From Amycolatopsis regifaucium (lineage in GTDB: Bacteria > Actinomycetota > Actinomycetes > Mycobacteriales > Pseudonocardiaceae), in assembly GCF_001613935.1 (NCBI RefSeq), contig NZ_LQCI01000034.1, positions 783,031 to 847,030 on the forward strand: 64,000 nucleotides of DNA. The letters run 5' to 3'. Shown here piece by piece: positions 17,070 through 25,129 of this stretch. How positions within the stretch are numbered: the first letter of the stretch is position 1; every line of letters starts with the position of its first letter. Both the position numbers and the translations under genes were made by a program. The notes under the pieces are model-generated. The model was not told the DNA's origin. It did no database searches and saw only the letters and a list, made by a program, of their open reading frames with translations.

Positions 17070-18257
17070 TCACTCCGTCAGGGCTTCGGAGAGCTCGCGG
17101 ATCGCGGTGGTCTCGGCGGCGTGGATGTCGCGAAGCAGCTTGCCCATCGTGCTGAAGAGATCGCCCACCTCGATGTCGGTGAACGGCATTTCGTCGTTGT
17201 AATGCGCGCGCAGCTTCCACAACTCCGCACCGGCCGCCGCGGCCGCGTCCTGTCCGGCGTCACCTTCGCGGACGCCCGCCGAGACCGCGCTGACCAGCCC
17301 GCGCACCCAGGCGAACTCCGCGTTCGACGCCGGGAGGGCGGCCTCGGCCAGTTCGGCCCAGCGTTCGCCGATCCCGCGCCAGGCCGAGGCCTGTTCGGCC
17401 AGTACCGGGAGGTCGAGCAACCCCGAGGCCTCGGTGAGCGCGTCGGCGAACAGGCCACGCAGATGTCCGCCCGCCATCCCCGCCGGGGTGACGCTCTCCC
17501 AGACGTTGAGCAGCGCCCCGAAAAGGCCGCGTCGCTCGCTGAACGCGCGCGGCCAGCCCTTGGGATCGCGCTCGTCGGTCATCGCCTTCGCCCAGCGCTC
17601 CCAGGCGGGCAGCGAGAACGATTTCGACGGCGCCGAGAGGTTCCGCGCGCAGTCCGTCAGTCCGTCGCGGACGGCCGTCCGCCAGTCGGAGACCTCGCCG
17701 GGCTGGATCGTCGCGAGCAGGTTCTTGTACGAGCCGACGCGGTCGCGCGCGCGGTCGAAAGTCTTCCGGTCGACCGTCAGCGGGGCGAGATTCCGGTCGT
17801 CGACGAGCACCCGGCCATCCTCTTCGCCGTACGCGACGACGAAATGCCCGCCGGCGCCGGACAGCTCCGGCGGCAGCCGCCAGTAACCGAGCGACTCGCG
17901 ATCGGGGAGGACGATCACCGGCCGCCCCGCACCGAGGTCGGCGGTGAGCCGTTTCGCGGCGGCGCGTTTGCCGCCGGTGGTGTGGATGTCGGCCCGAAGG
18001 CCGAGCCTGTCCACTGTGGACTTCAGCCAGTCCTGCGGATACTGCCACCGCGCACGGAAACCGAACACGGTCGTCGAGGTCGATTCGTGCGCGAAGTCCC
18101 ACAGGAGGTAGCCGGCCCCGATCCCGCCGGAGGCGGCGAACAGCAACGCCTCGCTGGGCGCCTTCCCGTCCGGCCCTTCGACACCGTGGTGCGCCAGTAC
18201 GGCGGCCACCGCCGACACGTCCGGTTGCAGTCCGCCGCGCAGTTCGTACCCGCTCAC
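17070..18257 (-). CDS. BtrH_N / DUF4872 domain protein
   Basis: 395 residues. The first about 150 (ELRGGLQPDVSAVAAVLAHHGV ... GGIGAGYLLWDF ... GRPVIVLPDRESLGYWRLPPE ... GGHFVVAYGEEDGRVLVDDR) match the BtrH N-terminal domain, a cysteine-protease-like acyltransferase fold named after the butirosin enzyme that moves an acyl chain from carrier protein to an aminoglycoside. The expected catalytic Cys is not obvious (the GLQPD position). The rest, alpha-helical with repeated W/A-rich stretches, matches DUF4872. GTG start at 18257. There is no carrier protein or antibiotic cluster nearby, so the function is unknown. Confidence 0.72.
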   Translation of the reverse strand: MSGYELRGGLQPDVSAVAAVLAHHGVEGPDGKAPSEALLFAASGGIGAGYLLWDFAHESTSTTVFGFRARWQYPQDWLKSTVDRLGLRADIHTTGGKRAAAKRLTADLGAGRPVIVLPDRESLGYWRLPPELSGAGGHFVVAYGEEDGRVLVDDRNLAPLTVDRKTFDRARDRVGSYKNLLATIQPGEVSDWRTAVRDGLTDCARNLSAPSKSFSLPAWERWAKAMTDERDPKGWPRAFSERRGLFGALLNVWESVTPAGMAGGHLRGLFADALTEASGLLDLPVLAEQASAWRGIGERWAELAEAALPASNAEFAWVRGLVSAVSAGVREGDAGQDAAAAAGAELWKLRAHYNDEMPFTDIEVGDLFSTMGKLLRDIHAAETTAIRELSEALTE

Positions 18258-18273
18258 CCGACCATCATGCCAC

Positions 18274-19242
18274 TCAGAAGTCTTTGATCAGGAAAACCCT
18301 GCCACGCAAGGGATCCGTCACGTAGACGGCGTTGAGGCGCTGGTCGATCGCGACCGCGCCGGGGTTCACCCCGAGTGACAGGTCACCGGTGAGTAAGTTG
18401 GTCACGCCGTCGATCCGGGCGATCCCGTTGGGACCACCGTTGGCGTACACGGTGTTCGTACCCTGGTGGATCGCGACCGCCGACGATTCGGAGCGCAGCA
18501 GCACCGTCGCCTTTTCCCGGCGGGCGCTCGCGTCCACGACGGACAGATGGTGGATCGCCGAATTCGCGACGAACACCGTCCCGCTGCCGCGATGCACGGT
18601 GACCCCGGTCGGTGACTTGCCGACCTTGACGCCGTCGGTGAACTTCTCCGCGCCGATGTCGAAGATCTCGAGGGAATCCGTGCGCGTGCTGGTGCAGTGC
18701 GCGAGTTCGCGGTCGCCGTCCACCGCGATCGAGGACAGGCTCGACGTGGGCCCGGGTACCAGCTTCACCAGGCGGCAGCCGACGCCGTCGAGGACGGCGA
18801 GGATCCCGGTGACGTCGCTGACCGCGTAGATCCGGTTCGCCTGCTCGTCGACGTCGACGCTCGACGCCCCCGGCCCGGCGGGCATCACGCTGATGACGTC
18901 GTTGGTCAGCCCGTCGATCACGAGGATGGTCCCGGCGGGCGGGTTGGTGACGAAGACCCGGTTGGTCACGGTGTCCACGGCCAGGCCCGCGGGCTCGCCG
19001 CCGACCGGGATCACCGCGCCGACGGTGCCGGACCGCGAGTCGAGGACGACGACCGTGCCGGTGGAGGGGTCCGAGACGTAGGCGAAGCCGGTGACGGAAT
19101 TCACCGCGACCGCCTCCGGGGCGCCGCCGACCTCGATCAGGAGGACCTTCTCGGCTCTGGCCGCCGGGGCGAAGGCGACCGCGGAAGCCCCGGCCGCGGC
19201 CAGCGTGAGCAGGGCTCGGCGGCTCAGTTCGGGTCCTCGCAC
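18274..19242 (-). CDS. Exported YVTN-type beta-propeller protein
   Basis: 322 residues from GTG 19242, chosen for its GGGGAGG ribosome site; an in-frame start 69 bases upstream lacks one. The N-terminus has ELSRRALLTLAAAGASAVAF, a twin-arginine-like signal. The body is repeats of about 42-45 residues of the pattern GxxPxGVAVdxxTNrVYVxxxxxGTVxVIDgxt (for example GEPAGLAVDTVTNRVFVTN), i.e. a YVTN propeller of about seven blades. Members bind partners or metabolites outside the cell; no enzyme motif is seen. It is divergent from htpX, separated by 143 bp. Confidence 0.8.
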   Translation of the reverse strand: MRGPELSRRALLTLAAAGASAVAFAPAARAEKVLLIEVGGAPEAVAVNSVTGFAYVSDPSTGTVVVLDSRSGTVGAVIPVGGEPAGLAVDTVTNRVFVTNPPAGTILVIDGLTNDVISVMPAGPGASSVDVDEQANRIYAVSDVTGILAVLDGVGCRLVKLVPGPTSSLSSIAVDGDRELAHCTSTRTDSLEIFDIGAEKFTDGVKVGKSPTGVTVHRGSGTVFVANSAIHHLSVVDASARREKATVLLRSESSAVAIHQGTNTVYANGGPNGIARIDGVTNLLTGDLSLGVNPGAVAIDQRLNAVYVTDPLRGRVFLIKDF

Positions 19243-19385
19243 AAGCGCCTCCCCAAGATCGTTCCGGGAACCGACGATAACCCGCGGTTCGTCCGGGCGA
19301 AGGAACTTCACGTCCCCCGATCGCGTTGTTTCCGGTGGGTAACCCTCTCGCCCCCATACTCGGAGAACGAAAGGAGCAGGACGCT

Positions 19386-20252
19386 GTGCACAAACACCAG
19401 AACGGTTTGAAGACGGTCGTCCTGCTCGGCATGCTGTCCGCGCTCATCGTCGGGATCAGCGGCTTCTTCGGGCGGGGCGCGCTGGTCATCGGCCTGGTGG
19501 TGGCGCTCGGTGTCAACGCCTACGCCTACTTCAACTCCGACAAGATCGCCCTGCGGGCCATGCGCGCCCGCCCGGTTTCCGAGGCGGAGTATCCGGCGAT
19601 GTACCGGATCGTGCGCGAGCTCGCGACCACAGCGCGTCAGCCGATGCCGCGGTTGTACGTCAGCCCCACGCAGGCACCGAACGCGTTCGCCACCGGCCGC
19701 AGCCCCCGGTACGCGGCGGTGTGCTGCACCACCGGGATCCTCGGCCTGCTCGACGAGCGCGAACTGCGGGCGGTGCTCGGGCACGAACTGTCGCATGTCT
19801 ACAACCGGGACATCCTCATCTCCTGCGTCGCGGGCGCGCTGGCGAGTGTGGTCAGCGTGCTCGCGAACATCGCGATGTTCGCGAGCGTCTTCGGCGGCAA
19901 CGACCGCGAGGACGGCGACAGCCCGCTGGTCGCGCTGCTGCTGGTGCTGATCGGCCCGATCGCGGCCGCCATCGTGAAGCTCGGTGTCAGCCGGTCGCGG
20001 GAGTACCAGGCCGACGCGTCGGGCGCGGAACTCACCGGTGACCCCCTCGGCCTGGCATCGGCGCTGCGGAAACTCGACCAGGGGACGCGCGCGGCGCCGC
20101 TCGTGCCGGAGCCGAAGCTGGTGTCGCAGTCGCACCTCATGATCGCGAACCCGTTCCGGCCGGGCGAAGGCCTCTCGAAGCTCTTCTCGACCCACCCGCC
20201 CATGGACGAACGCATCCGCCGCCTCGAAGAGATGGCCCGCCGCCCCCTCTGA
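19386..20252 (+). CDS. htpX: M48 family membrane metalloprotease HtpX
   Basis: 288 residues from GTG 19386, preceded by AAAGGAG 9 bp upstream; a possible ATG 60 bases earlier has no such site. Two N-terminal membrane helices (about 8-28 and 31-48) precede the zinc motif HELSH (His133, Glu134, His137). The third ligand is the Glu of SREYQADASGA, and two more helices lie between. HtpX degrades misfolded membrane proteins and is usually stress-induced. Length and motif spacing are normal. Confidence 0.94.
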   Translation: MHKHQNGLKTVVLLGMLSALIVGISGFFGRGALVIGLVVALGVNAYAYFNSDKIALRAMRARPVSEAEYPAMYRIVRELATTARQPMPRLYVSPTQAPNAFATGRSPRYAAVCCTTGILGLLDERELRAVLGHELSHVYNRDILISCVAGALASVVSVLANIAMFASVFGGNDREDGDSPLVALLLVLIGPIAAAIVKLGVSRSREYQADASGAELTGDPLGLASALRKLDQGTRAAPLVPEPKLVSQSHLMIANPFRPGEGLSKLFSTHPPMDERIRRLEEMARRPL

Positions 20253-20260
20253 CCAGCCGG

Positions 20261-20284
20261 ATCGCGTTTAGCCCGCTAAATGCG
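20261..20284. repeat. GCGTTTAG palindrome (copy A)
   Basis: GCGTTTAG-CCCG-CTAAATGC at 20264-20283, one G:T in the stem. It is one of several related intergenic palindromes. It lies just after htpX, convergent with rmlA, and may add to termination. Confidence 0.6.
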
Positions 20285-20300
20285 CTCGTTCGCCCTCGAA

Positions 20301-20367
20301 CTACCGCATTTCGTCCTCTAAATGCGGTAGTTGCGTGTGCAAGGAACGCATTTAGAGGACGAAATGC
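20301..20367. terminator. Two oppositely oriented hairpins between htpX and rmlA
   Basis: CTACCGCATTT (20301-20311) pairs with AAATGCGGTAG (20320-20330) around an 8-nt loop. The 20-mer GCATTTCGTCCTCTAAATGC (20306-20325) recurs as its exact reverse complement at 20348-20367. The two genes converge here, so each strand gets a hairpin; bidirectional termination is likely. Confidence 0.6.
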
Positions 20368-20437
20368 AGGGGTGTCCCACGTCGTGGGGGCGTCTTCCGG
20401 ACGGACTACACCGGCGACACCCTGCGGGAGCACCTGT

Positions 20438-21319
20438 TCAGCCGGTAGCGCCGTGGACGCGCGCGACGTTCATCAGATACTCGCCGTAGCCGGACTTCGC
20501 CAGCTTCGCGCCGAGGGCGAAGCACTGGTCGGCGTCGATGAAGCCCATCCGCAGCGCGACTTCTTCGAGACAGGCGATCCGGACGCCCGTCCGGTGCTCG
20601 AGAACCTGCACGAACTGGCCCGCTTCCAGCAGCGAGTCGTGCGTGCCGGTGTCGAGCCAGGCGAAGCCGCGGCCGAGGTCGACCAGGGTGGCGCGATCCT
20701 GCCTGAGGTAGGCGAGGTTGACGTCGGTGATCTCGAGTTCGCCGCGCGGCGACGGTTTGAGGCCGCGGGCGATCTCGACGACCTGGTTGTCGTAGAAGTA
20801 CAGGCCGGTGATGGCCTTGTTCGACTTCGGCTTCGCGGGCTTCTCCTCGATGGAGAGAAGTTTGCCGTTGGCGTCGATCTCGCCGACGCCGTACCGCTGC
20901 GGGTCCTTGACCGGGTAGCCGAACAGCACGCAGCCGTCGAGCGAGGTCGCGGCGGCCTGCAGCCTGGTGGAGAAACCCTGGCCGTAGAAGATGTTGTCGC
21001 CGAGGACGAGCGCGACCTCGTCGTCGCCGACGAAGTCCGCGCCGATGATGAACGCTTCGGCCAGCCCGTTGGGGGCGGCTTGTTCGGCGTAGCTGAAGCT
21101 GAGCCCGAACTGGCTGCCGTCCCCGAGGAGCTTCCGGAAGTTCGGCAGGTCGACCGGCGTCGAGATGATCAGGATCTCGCGGATCCCGGCGAACATCAGC
21201 ACCGAGATCGGGTAGTAGATCATCGGTTTGTCGTAGACCGGCAGCAGCTGTTTCGAGATGGCCTGGGTGATGGGATGCAGTCGCGTCCCGCTGCCCCCCG
21301 CCAGCACGATTCCCTTCAT
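20438..21319 (-). CDS. rfbA: Glucose-1-phosphate thymidylyltransferase
   Basis: 293 residues, the normal RmlA length. MKGIVLAGGSGTRLHPITQAISKQLLPVYDKPMIYYP is the textbook nucleotide-binding start. VLGDNIFYG holds the metal Asp and EKPAKPKSN the sugar-phosphate site. It makes dTDP-glucose, the precursor of dTDP-rhamnose and other 6-deoxy sugars. It stands apart from the glycan operon (6 kb away) and from any rmlB/rmlD, and probably serves general cell-wall rhamnose as well. Confidence 0.96.
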   Translation of the reverse strand: MKGIVLAGGSGTRLHPITQAISKQLLPVYDKPMIYYPISVLMFAGIREILIISTPVDLPNFRKLLGDGSQFGLSFSYAEQAAPNGLAEAFIIGADFVGDDEVALVLGDNIFYGQGFSTRLQAAATSLDGCVLFGYPVKDPQRYGVGEIDANGKLLSIEEKPAKPKSNKAITGLYFYDNQVVEIARGLKPSPRGELEITDVNLAYLRQDRATLVDLGRGFAWLDTGTHDSLLEAGQFVQVLEHRTGVRIACLEEVALRMGFIDADQCFALGAKLAKSGYGEYLMNVARVHGATG

Positions 21320-21373
21320 CCTCAGCCCCCGCTTCGTAGCCGTCCGTCAACGACTCACACTACCGGGTGGTGG

Positions 21374-22522
21374 TCAGAAAGCGGGTCCCTTGGCGAAGTA
21401 CGCCGTGCAACCGGGGTTGTGTTCAGTGGAGATCTGCAGCACGTTCTTGCCGTCGTCGACCGGCAGTAACGTCGAGCTGTAGTTGGGGCAGAAGTTGTCG
21501 TAGATGCCGGTGACGTGCACCGGCGCGGGCAGCTCGTACCAGTGCCCGGAGCCGAAGTCGTCGTTGGCGAGCAGGACCCGGCCGTTCCCGCTCTGCGGGT
21601 CGCCGGCGGCGTTGGTGTAGATCTGGCCGACCATCACCAGCCGCACGCCGTTCGGGCCGCCGGGGAACAGCGTGATCGTCTGGGCGTGCTGGAAGTAGTT
21701 GCCGTTGGCGGTGGTGACGCGGGTCCCGGGATCGACCGGATCGCCCCAGTTGGCGCCGTCGGAGGAGATCTTGAAGTACGGGTCGCAGTAGCGGTCGCGG
21801 TAGTTGCAGATCTCGTAGGCCAGGTAGTACCGGCCGTCGGGGAGACGCCGGATGGTCGGCATCCCCGGCCGCACGCTATGCGGCGGGATGGCCATCGTGT
21901 GCTGCTTGGTGCCCCAGTTCACGCCGTCGGTGGACGCGACCCGGGTCAACACCTGCGCGAACTGCGGTGCCTCGGTCTCGTCGGCGTAGTGCAGCCACAG
22001 GGTACCGCCGGCGTCGACGACGAACTCGGGCTCCCAGACGCCGTCGTGGTTGTGCGAACGGGCGGCCTCGGACAGGAAGGACCAGGTGCGGCCGACGTCA
22101 CGGCTGTACCAGATCTTGATGCCGATCCGGCGCTCCGGACCGGCGTCCTGGCGGTAACTGGCGGCCCACAGCAGTGTGCCGGGGCGAAACCTCCCGACCC
22201 GCTGCGGCAGCTCGTACAGCGTTCCGCAGCACATGCCGTACCGGCCGTCGCGGTCGCGGATCTCACCGATCTTGTGGAAGCTCTCGCCCTCGTCGGTGCT
22301 TTCCATGATCGGGGTGAACTTGCCACTGGCGTCTTCGCTGGTCAGCGACGCGAGGATGCGACCGCGGCCGATCGGGGAATGGTCAAGGCGGATGAGTCGC
22401 GGGTACGAGCCGAAGCCGGACACGAGCTGTTGCCGCTCGGCGGCCTGCGCGGACGTGAACGACGACGCGATCACGGTGAGTGACAACGCTAGGGCGAGTG
22501 TGGTGCTGAGTCGGCGCTTCAT
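21374..22522 (-). CDS. Secreted sialidase-like beta-propeller protein (BNR repeats)
   Basis: 382 residues with a Sec signal peptide (cleavage near AQA-27). Asp-box/BNR-like motifs recur: STDEGESFHKIG, SRDVGRTWSFLS, STDGVNWGT and SSDGANWGD, marking a six-bladed propeller of the sialidase superfamily. Conserved WEPEFVVDAGGTLWLHYAD and RPGMPTIRRLPDGRYYLAYE segments fit exo-acting glycoside hydrolases such as GH93 exo-arabinanase more than true sialidases; the Arg triad of sialidases is not evident. Because arabinan is part of the wall in this group, an arabinan-related substrate is possible but inferred. Start ATG with a GGAGG site. It is 54 bp upstream of rmlA and on the same strand. Confidence 0.78.
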   Translation of the reverse strand: MKRRLSTTLALALSLTVIASSFTSAQAAERQQLVSGFGSYPRLIRLDHSPIGRGRILASLTSEDASGKFTPIMESTDEGESFHKIGEIRDRDGRYGMCCGTLYELPQRVGRFRPGTLLWAASYRQDAGPERRIGIKIWYSRDVGRTWSFLSEAARSHNHDGVWEPEFVVDAGGTLWLHYADETEAPQFAQVLTRVASTDGVNWGTKQHTMAIPPHSVRPGMPTIRRLPDGRYYLAYEICNYRDRYCDPYFKISSDGANWGDPVDPGTRVTTANGNYFQHAQTITLFPGGPNGVRLVMVGQIYTNAAGDPQSGNGRVLLANDDFGSGHWYELPAPVHVTGIYDNFCPNYSSTLLPVDDGKNVLQISTEHNPGCTAYFAKGPAF

Positions 22523-22692
22523 CGTGACCCTCCTCGAACGCGAGCGCCGGATTACACCATGTGCATTTGTCCTTTTCGGACTCCCGCCAAGGCGTCGCGG
22601 CAGAAACCCACGCCCGAGTGGCGGGAATCGCTCGGCCGGGTGGCGCGGTAACGCTGGGCTATCGGTCGGCGAAGATCCTAGGACTGCTCGAT

Positions 22693-23388
22693 ATGGGGGA
22701 ACACGTGATCAGGCGCTTGTGCGCGGCCTCAGGCGCCGTGCTGTTGACCGTCGGCCTGGTGGCCTGCTCGCCGGCGAACACCGGCCGCGTCGTTCCGCGA
22801 GCCGCCGATCGGGATGGACTGCGCGCGCCTTCGGGAGTGCCCGCGCCGCCTTCGACCTCCACCACCCCGCCACCCGCGCCTCACCCGCCGGAGAGCCACT
22901 CGGGCAAGGGGAACGCGTCGGTACCCACGACCTGGCCGATGCGCCTGGGCTTCGTGACCTTCGACTGCCCGAAGTGTTCCGGGCACGTCGCGGTCAACAC
23001 GGAGAACGAACTGATCGTCAACGACAGCGGCCCGTACAGGGGCACGCAGTGGATCAACGACATGCCCGGCTACCAGGCGAAGACGTTCACCATCAAGGCC
23101 AACGCCGCCTGGACGCTGACCGTCACCGACGAAAGCGGCCTGCCCGTCCTGGAGCCGGGCAAGCCCGTCTCGGGCAAGAACGAGGCTGTCTTCTCCGTGC
23201 CCGACGCCGTCGCGTCGGTCGCCCTCACCACCAAGAACAGCGGCCGCGTCGCGGTATGGGTGCACAGCGGCGGCCACTCGGATCTCCCCGTGAACCAGCT
23301 CGGCGACTACAAGGGCGACATTCCCGTGTCCGGCCCCGCGTTCGTGTCGATCGAAGGCGATGGAACCTGGACGCTCACCGCGTCGTAG
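22693..23388 (+). CDS. Putative lipoprotein of unknown function
   Basis: 231 residues from ATG 22693 (a GTG at 22705 behind GGGGGA is an alternative). The signal region RRLCAASGAVLLTVGLVAC ends in a lipobox (L-V-A-C) at about residue 23, so it should be lipid-anchored outside the membrane. A Pro/Thr/Ser-rich linker (about 45-75) leads to a compact beta-rich domain with a CPKC pair and WTLTVTDESGLPVL and GDGTWTLTAS strands. No enzyme motif is recognised. Such small domains may bind ligands or envelope polymers. Confidence 0.75.
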   Translation: MGEHVIRRLCAASGAVLLTVGLVACSPANTGRVVPRAADRDGLRAPSGVPAPPSTSTTPPPAPHPPESHSGKGNASVPTTWPMRLGFVTFDCPKCSGHVAVNTENELIVNDSGPYRGTQWINDMPGYQAKTFTIKANAAWTLTVTDESGLPVLEPGKPVSGKNEAVFSVPDAVASVALTTKNSGRVAVWVHSGGHSDLPVNQLGDYKGDIPVSGPAFVSIEGDGTWTLTAS

Positions 23389-23395
23389 GTATGAC

Positions 23396-23430
23396 GAAGG
23401 CCACCTTCGAGGCTCTCGAAGGTGGCCTTC
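23396..23430. terminator. Perfect 16-bp bidirectional terminator hairpin
   Basis: GAAGGCCACCTTCGAG (23396-23411), GCT loop, exact complement (23415-23430). It lies between the convergent lipoprotein and yajQ genes, 8 and 10 bp from their stops. Confidence 0.88.
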
Positions 23431-23439
23431 TCCGCAGGG

Positions 23440-23931
23440 TCAGCGGTAGTTCGTGAACTGCAGCGCGATCTCGAAGTCCTTGCCCTTGAGCAAGGCGATC
23501 ACGTCCTGGAGCTGGTCCTTCTTCTTGCCGGACACCCGCAGCTGGTCACCCTGGATCTGCGCCTGGACGCCCTTCGGGCCCTCGTCCCGGATGAACTTGG
23601 CGATCTGCTTCGCCTTGTCCGACGCGATCCCCTGCAGGATCTTGCCGCTCACCTTGTAGATCTTGCCGGAAAGCGCCGGCTCGTCCGCCTCGAAGGCCTT
23701 CAGGGAGATGCCGCGCTTGATCAGCTTCTCCTTGAACACCTCGACCGCCGCCAGCGCCCGCTCCTCGGTCTCGGACTCGATCGCGATCGCTTCCTCGCCC
23801 GACCAGTCGATCTTGGTCCCGGTACCCCGGAAGTCGAACCGTGTACCGAGTTCCTTGCTGGCCTGGTTCAGGGCGTTGTCCACCTCCTGGCGATCGACCT
23901 TGCTCACCACGTCGAAAGAGGGATCCGCCAC
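23440..23931 (-). CDS. yajQ: YajQ family nucleotide-binding protein
   Basis: 163 residues, the family length. ADPSFDVVSKVDRQEVDNALNQASKELGTRFDFRGT and the C-terminal VSGKKKDQLQDVIALLK and FEIALQFTNYR are diagnostic of YajQ/DUF520, two ferredoxin-like RNP domains. Homologs in proteobacteria bind cyclic di-GMP; here binding is presumed by homology. A c-di-GMP-related GGDEF/EAL protein is encoded at 41771. GTG start at 23931. Confidence 0.95.
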   Translation of the reverse strand: MADPSFDVVSKVDRQEVDNALNQASKELGTRFDFRGTGTKIDWSGEEAIAIESETEERALAAVEVFKEKLIKRGISLKAFEADEPALSGKIYKVSGKILQGIASDKAKQIAKFIRDEGPKGVQAQIQGDQLRVSGKKKDQLQDVIALLKGKDFEIALQFTNYR

Positions 23932-23991
23932 GTGTTCTCACACCTCGTACTCGCTTGTCAGGAGCTTCCACCCTAGCCCTGCGGAACCCGG

Positions 23992-24022
23992 TTGACCGGC
24001 CCGCCACGGCATTGGGTATTCT
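23992..24022 (+). promoter_or_regulatory. Probable promoter of tRNA-Tyr
   Basis: TTGACC (23992-23997) and TATTCT (24017-24022) with a 19-bp spacer, about 28 bp before the tRNA. A perfect GGCCGGGC-TC-GCCCGGCC palindrome (24031-24048) lies between the -10 and the tRNA and may mark 5' processing. Confidence 0.45.
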
Positions 24023-24050
24023 TTCGTCTCGGCCGGGCTCGCCCGGCCAC

Positions 24051-24132
24051 GGCGAGTTGCCCGAGCGGCCAAAGGGATCTGACTGTAAATCAGACGGCAC
24101 AGCCTTCGGGGGTTCGAATCCCTCACTCGCCA
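24051..24132 (+). tRNA. tRNA-Tyr (GTA)
   Basis: GGCGAGT pairs with ACTCGCC; D-loop CGAGCGGCCAAAG; anticodon stem TCTGA/TCAGA around CTGTAAA gives anticodon GTA. A long variable arm (class II) and GGTTCGAATCC T-loop follow. CCA is not encoded. A broken integrase sits just downstream, the usual arrangement of elements inserted at tRNA 3' ends. Confidence 0.95.
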
Positions 24133-24140
24133 CACCAGCA

Positions 24141-24185
24141 AGATCGGCCCCCTGACCTGGAAAACCAGGCCAGGGGGCCGATCTT
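24141..24185 (+). terminator. Terminator after tRNA-Tyr
   Basis: AGATCGGCCCCCTG-A-CCTGG, AAAA loop, CCAGG-C-CAGGGGGCCGATCT: a stem of about 19 bp with one internal mismatch, starting 9 bp after the tRNA. Confidence 0.85.
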
Positions 24186-24251
24186 GTTATGTGCAGTTGG
24201 GTGCAGCTCTGCGCGGCCGTAGGCGGCTGGCTGCCCCAAAGTTCCCGGGGC

Positions 24252-24842
24252 CTACTCGCCACCAAGAGCCCTGGTCACGCGGTCTCGGGCGGCCTGCTTC
24301 CCGCCGTCGAGGCACTTCGCGTAGACCCTCAGCAGGACGGAGAGACTGTGTCCGGCCCACTTGGCCACACGAGTGGGCTCCACACCGCCGTTGAGCCACG
24401 TCGACACCGCAGCGTGCCGGAGGTCGTAGGGACGCTTTCCGAGCGGCCCAGCGGCCACCTCAGCCGTGAAATCCCGCTCGCGTGCCGTCGCCCACACCCG
24501 GCCGTAGACCGAGCTGCCGACCCGCCCGCCGTCGCGGGCTCCTCGGAACAGGCTGCCGTCCGGCGCGGTCCCGAACCGGCGTAGGTGCTCGTGCAGTAGC
24601 GCGGTGAGCTGACGCGGGCACGGCACCGGCCGCTCCTCCTCTTCTGCCCGGTGCTTGAGCGGTCCCCTCTTCGGATGCCTCGCCGGAGTCTGTCCATTCC
24701 TGCCCGATCTCCGGGGCGCGCCTTCCTGAGGAGAAGATCTCCCCGACCTTCCTCGGGGGCGACAGGTCGGCCTTGCTCAGGTTCGCTACCTCCTCCGGCC
24801 GGAGAGCGGCGTAGTACATCAGCTCATATTCGCTCGTCAAGG
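24252..24842 (-). pseudogene. Tyrosine-type site-specific integrase, truncated and frameshifted
   Basis: Two reading frames together give the catalytic half of an actinobacterial tyrosine recombinase. The 5' part (from about 24842) reads YELMYYAALRPEEVANLSKADL, with the first catalytic Arg, and continues through WTDSGEA. A one-base shift near 24660-24680 then moves to the frame GPLKHRAEEEERPVPCPRQL ... RPYDLRHAAVSTWL ... WAGHSLSVLLRVYAKCL, holding the second Arg, both His and the nucleophile Tyr. A stop codon lies immediately upstream of the first part, so the N-terminal arm-binding domain is missing. It cannot make an active integrase. It faces the tRNA-Tyr gene 120 bp away. Confidence 0.82.
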
Positions 24843-24916
24843 ATCATCCGCCGCTGTTGGACTCATCCAATGAACCCTGGGCGGGCGGTACGCTTCACCA
24901 GCTCTAGACGGCGGAG

Positions 24917-25126
24917 GTGGGGAAGTTTGAAGATCGCGTTTCCGCGCGCATGCCCACCGAGGAAGAGGTGGCCCTCTATGACATCCCGTTCAATGTGCCC
25001 GTGCTTCCCAGTCTGAAGATCAGTTACGACACGTCGGGTCGTGCGGTGGATGTGGCCGAACTCCTGACCCCAGCGGACCGGATTTCCCTGTCCTGCACCA
25101 CCGAACTGCGAAAGTGGGACGAGTAA
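24917..25126 (+). CDS. Small hypothetical protein in the tRNA-Tyr island
   Basis: 69 residues from GTG 24917, or a shorter form from ATG 24950. MPTEEEVALYDIPFNVPVLPSLKISYDTSGRAVDVAEL has no recognised domain; it is acidic with no signal or membrane segment. It ends 3 bp before the glycosyltransferase gene, so the two are probably co-transcribed. The start is uncertain because no good ribosome site precedes either codon. Confidence 0.5.
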   Translation: MGKFEDRVSARMPTEEEVALYDIPFNVPVLPSLKISYDTSGRAVDVAELLTPADRISLSCTTELRKWDE

Positions 25127-25129
25127 GCA

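Noticed and set aside
24124..24265. ACTCGCCAC shared by the tRNA-Tyr 3' end and the integrase end as a possible att repeat
   Set aside because: Only nine bases, inside the integrase frame, and too close to the tRNA to bound the element.
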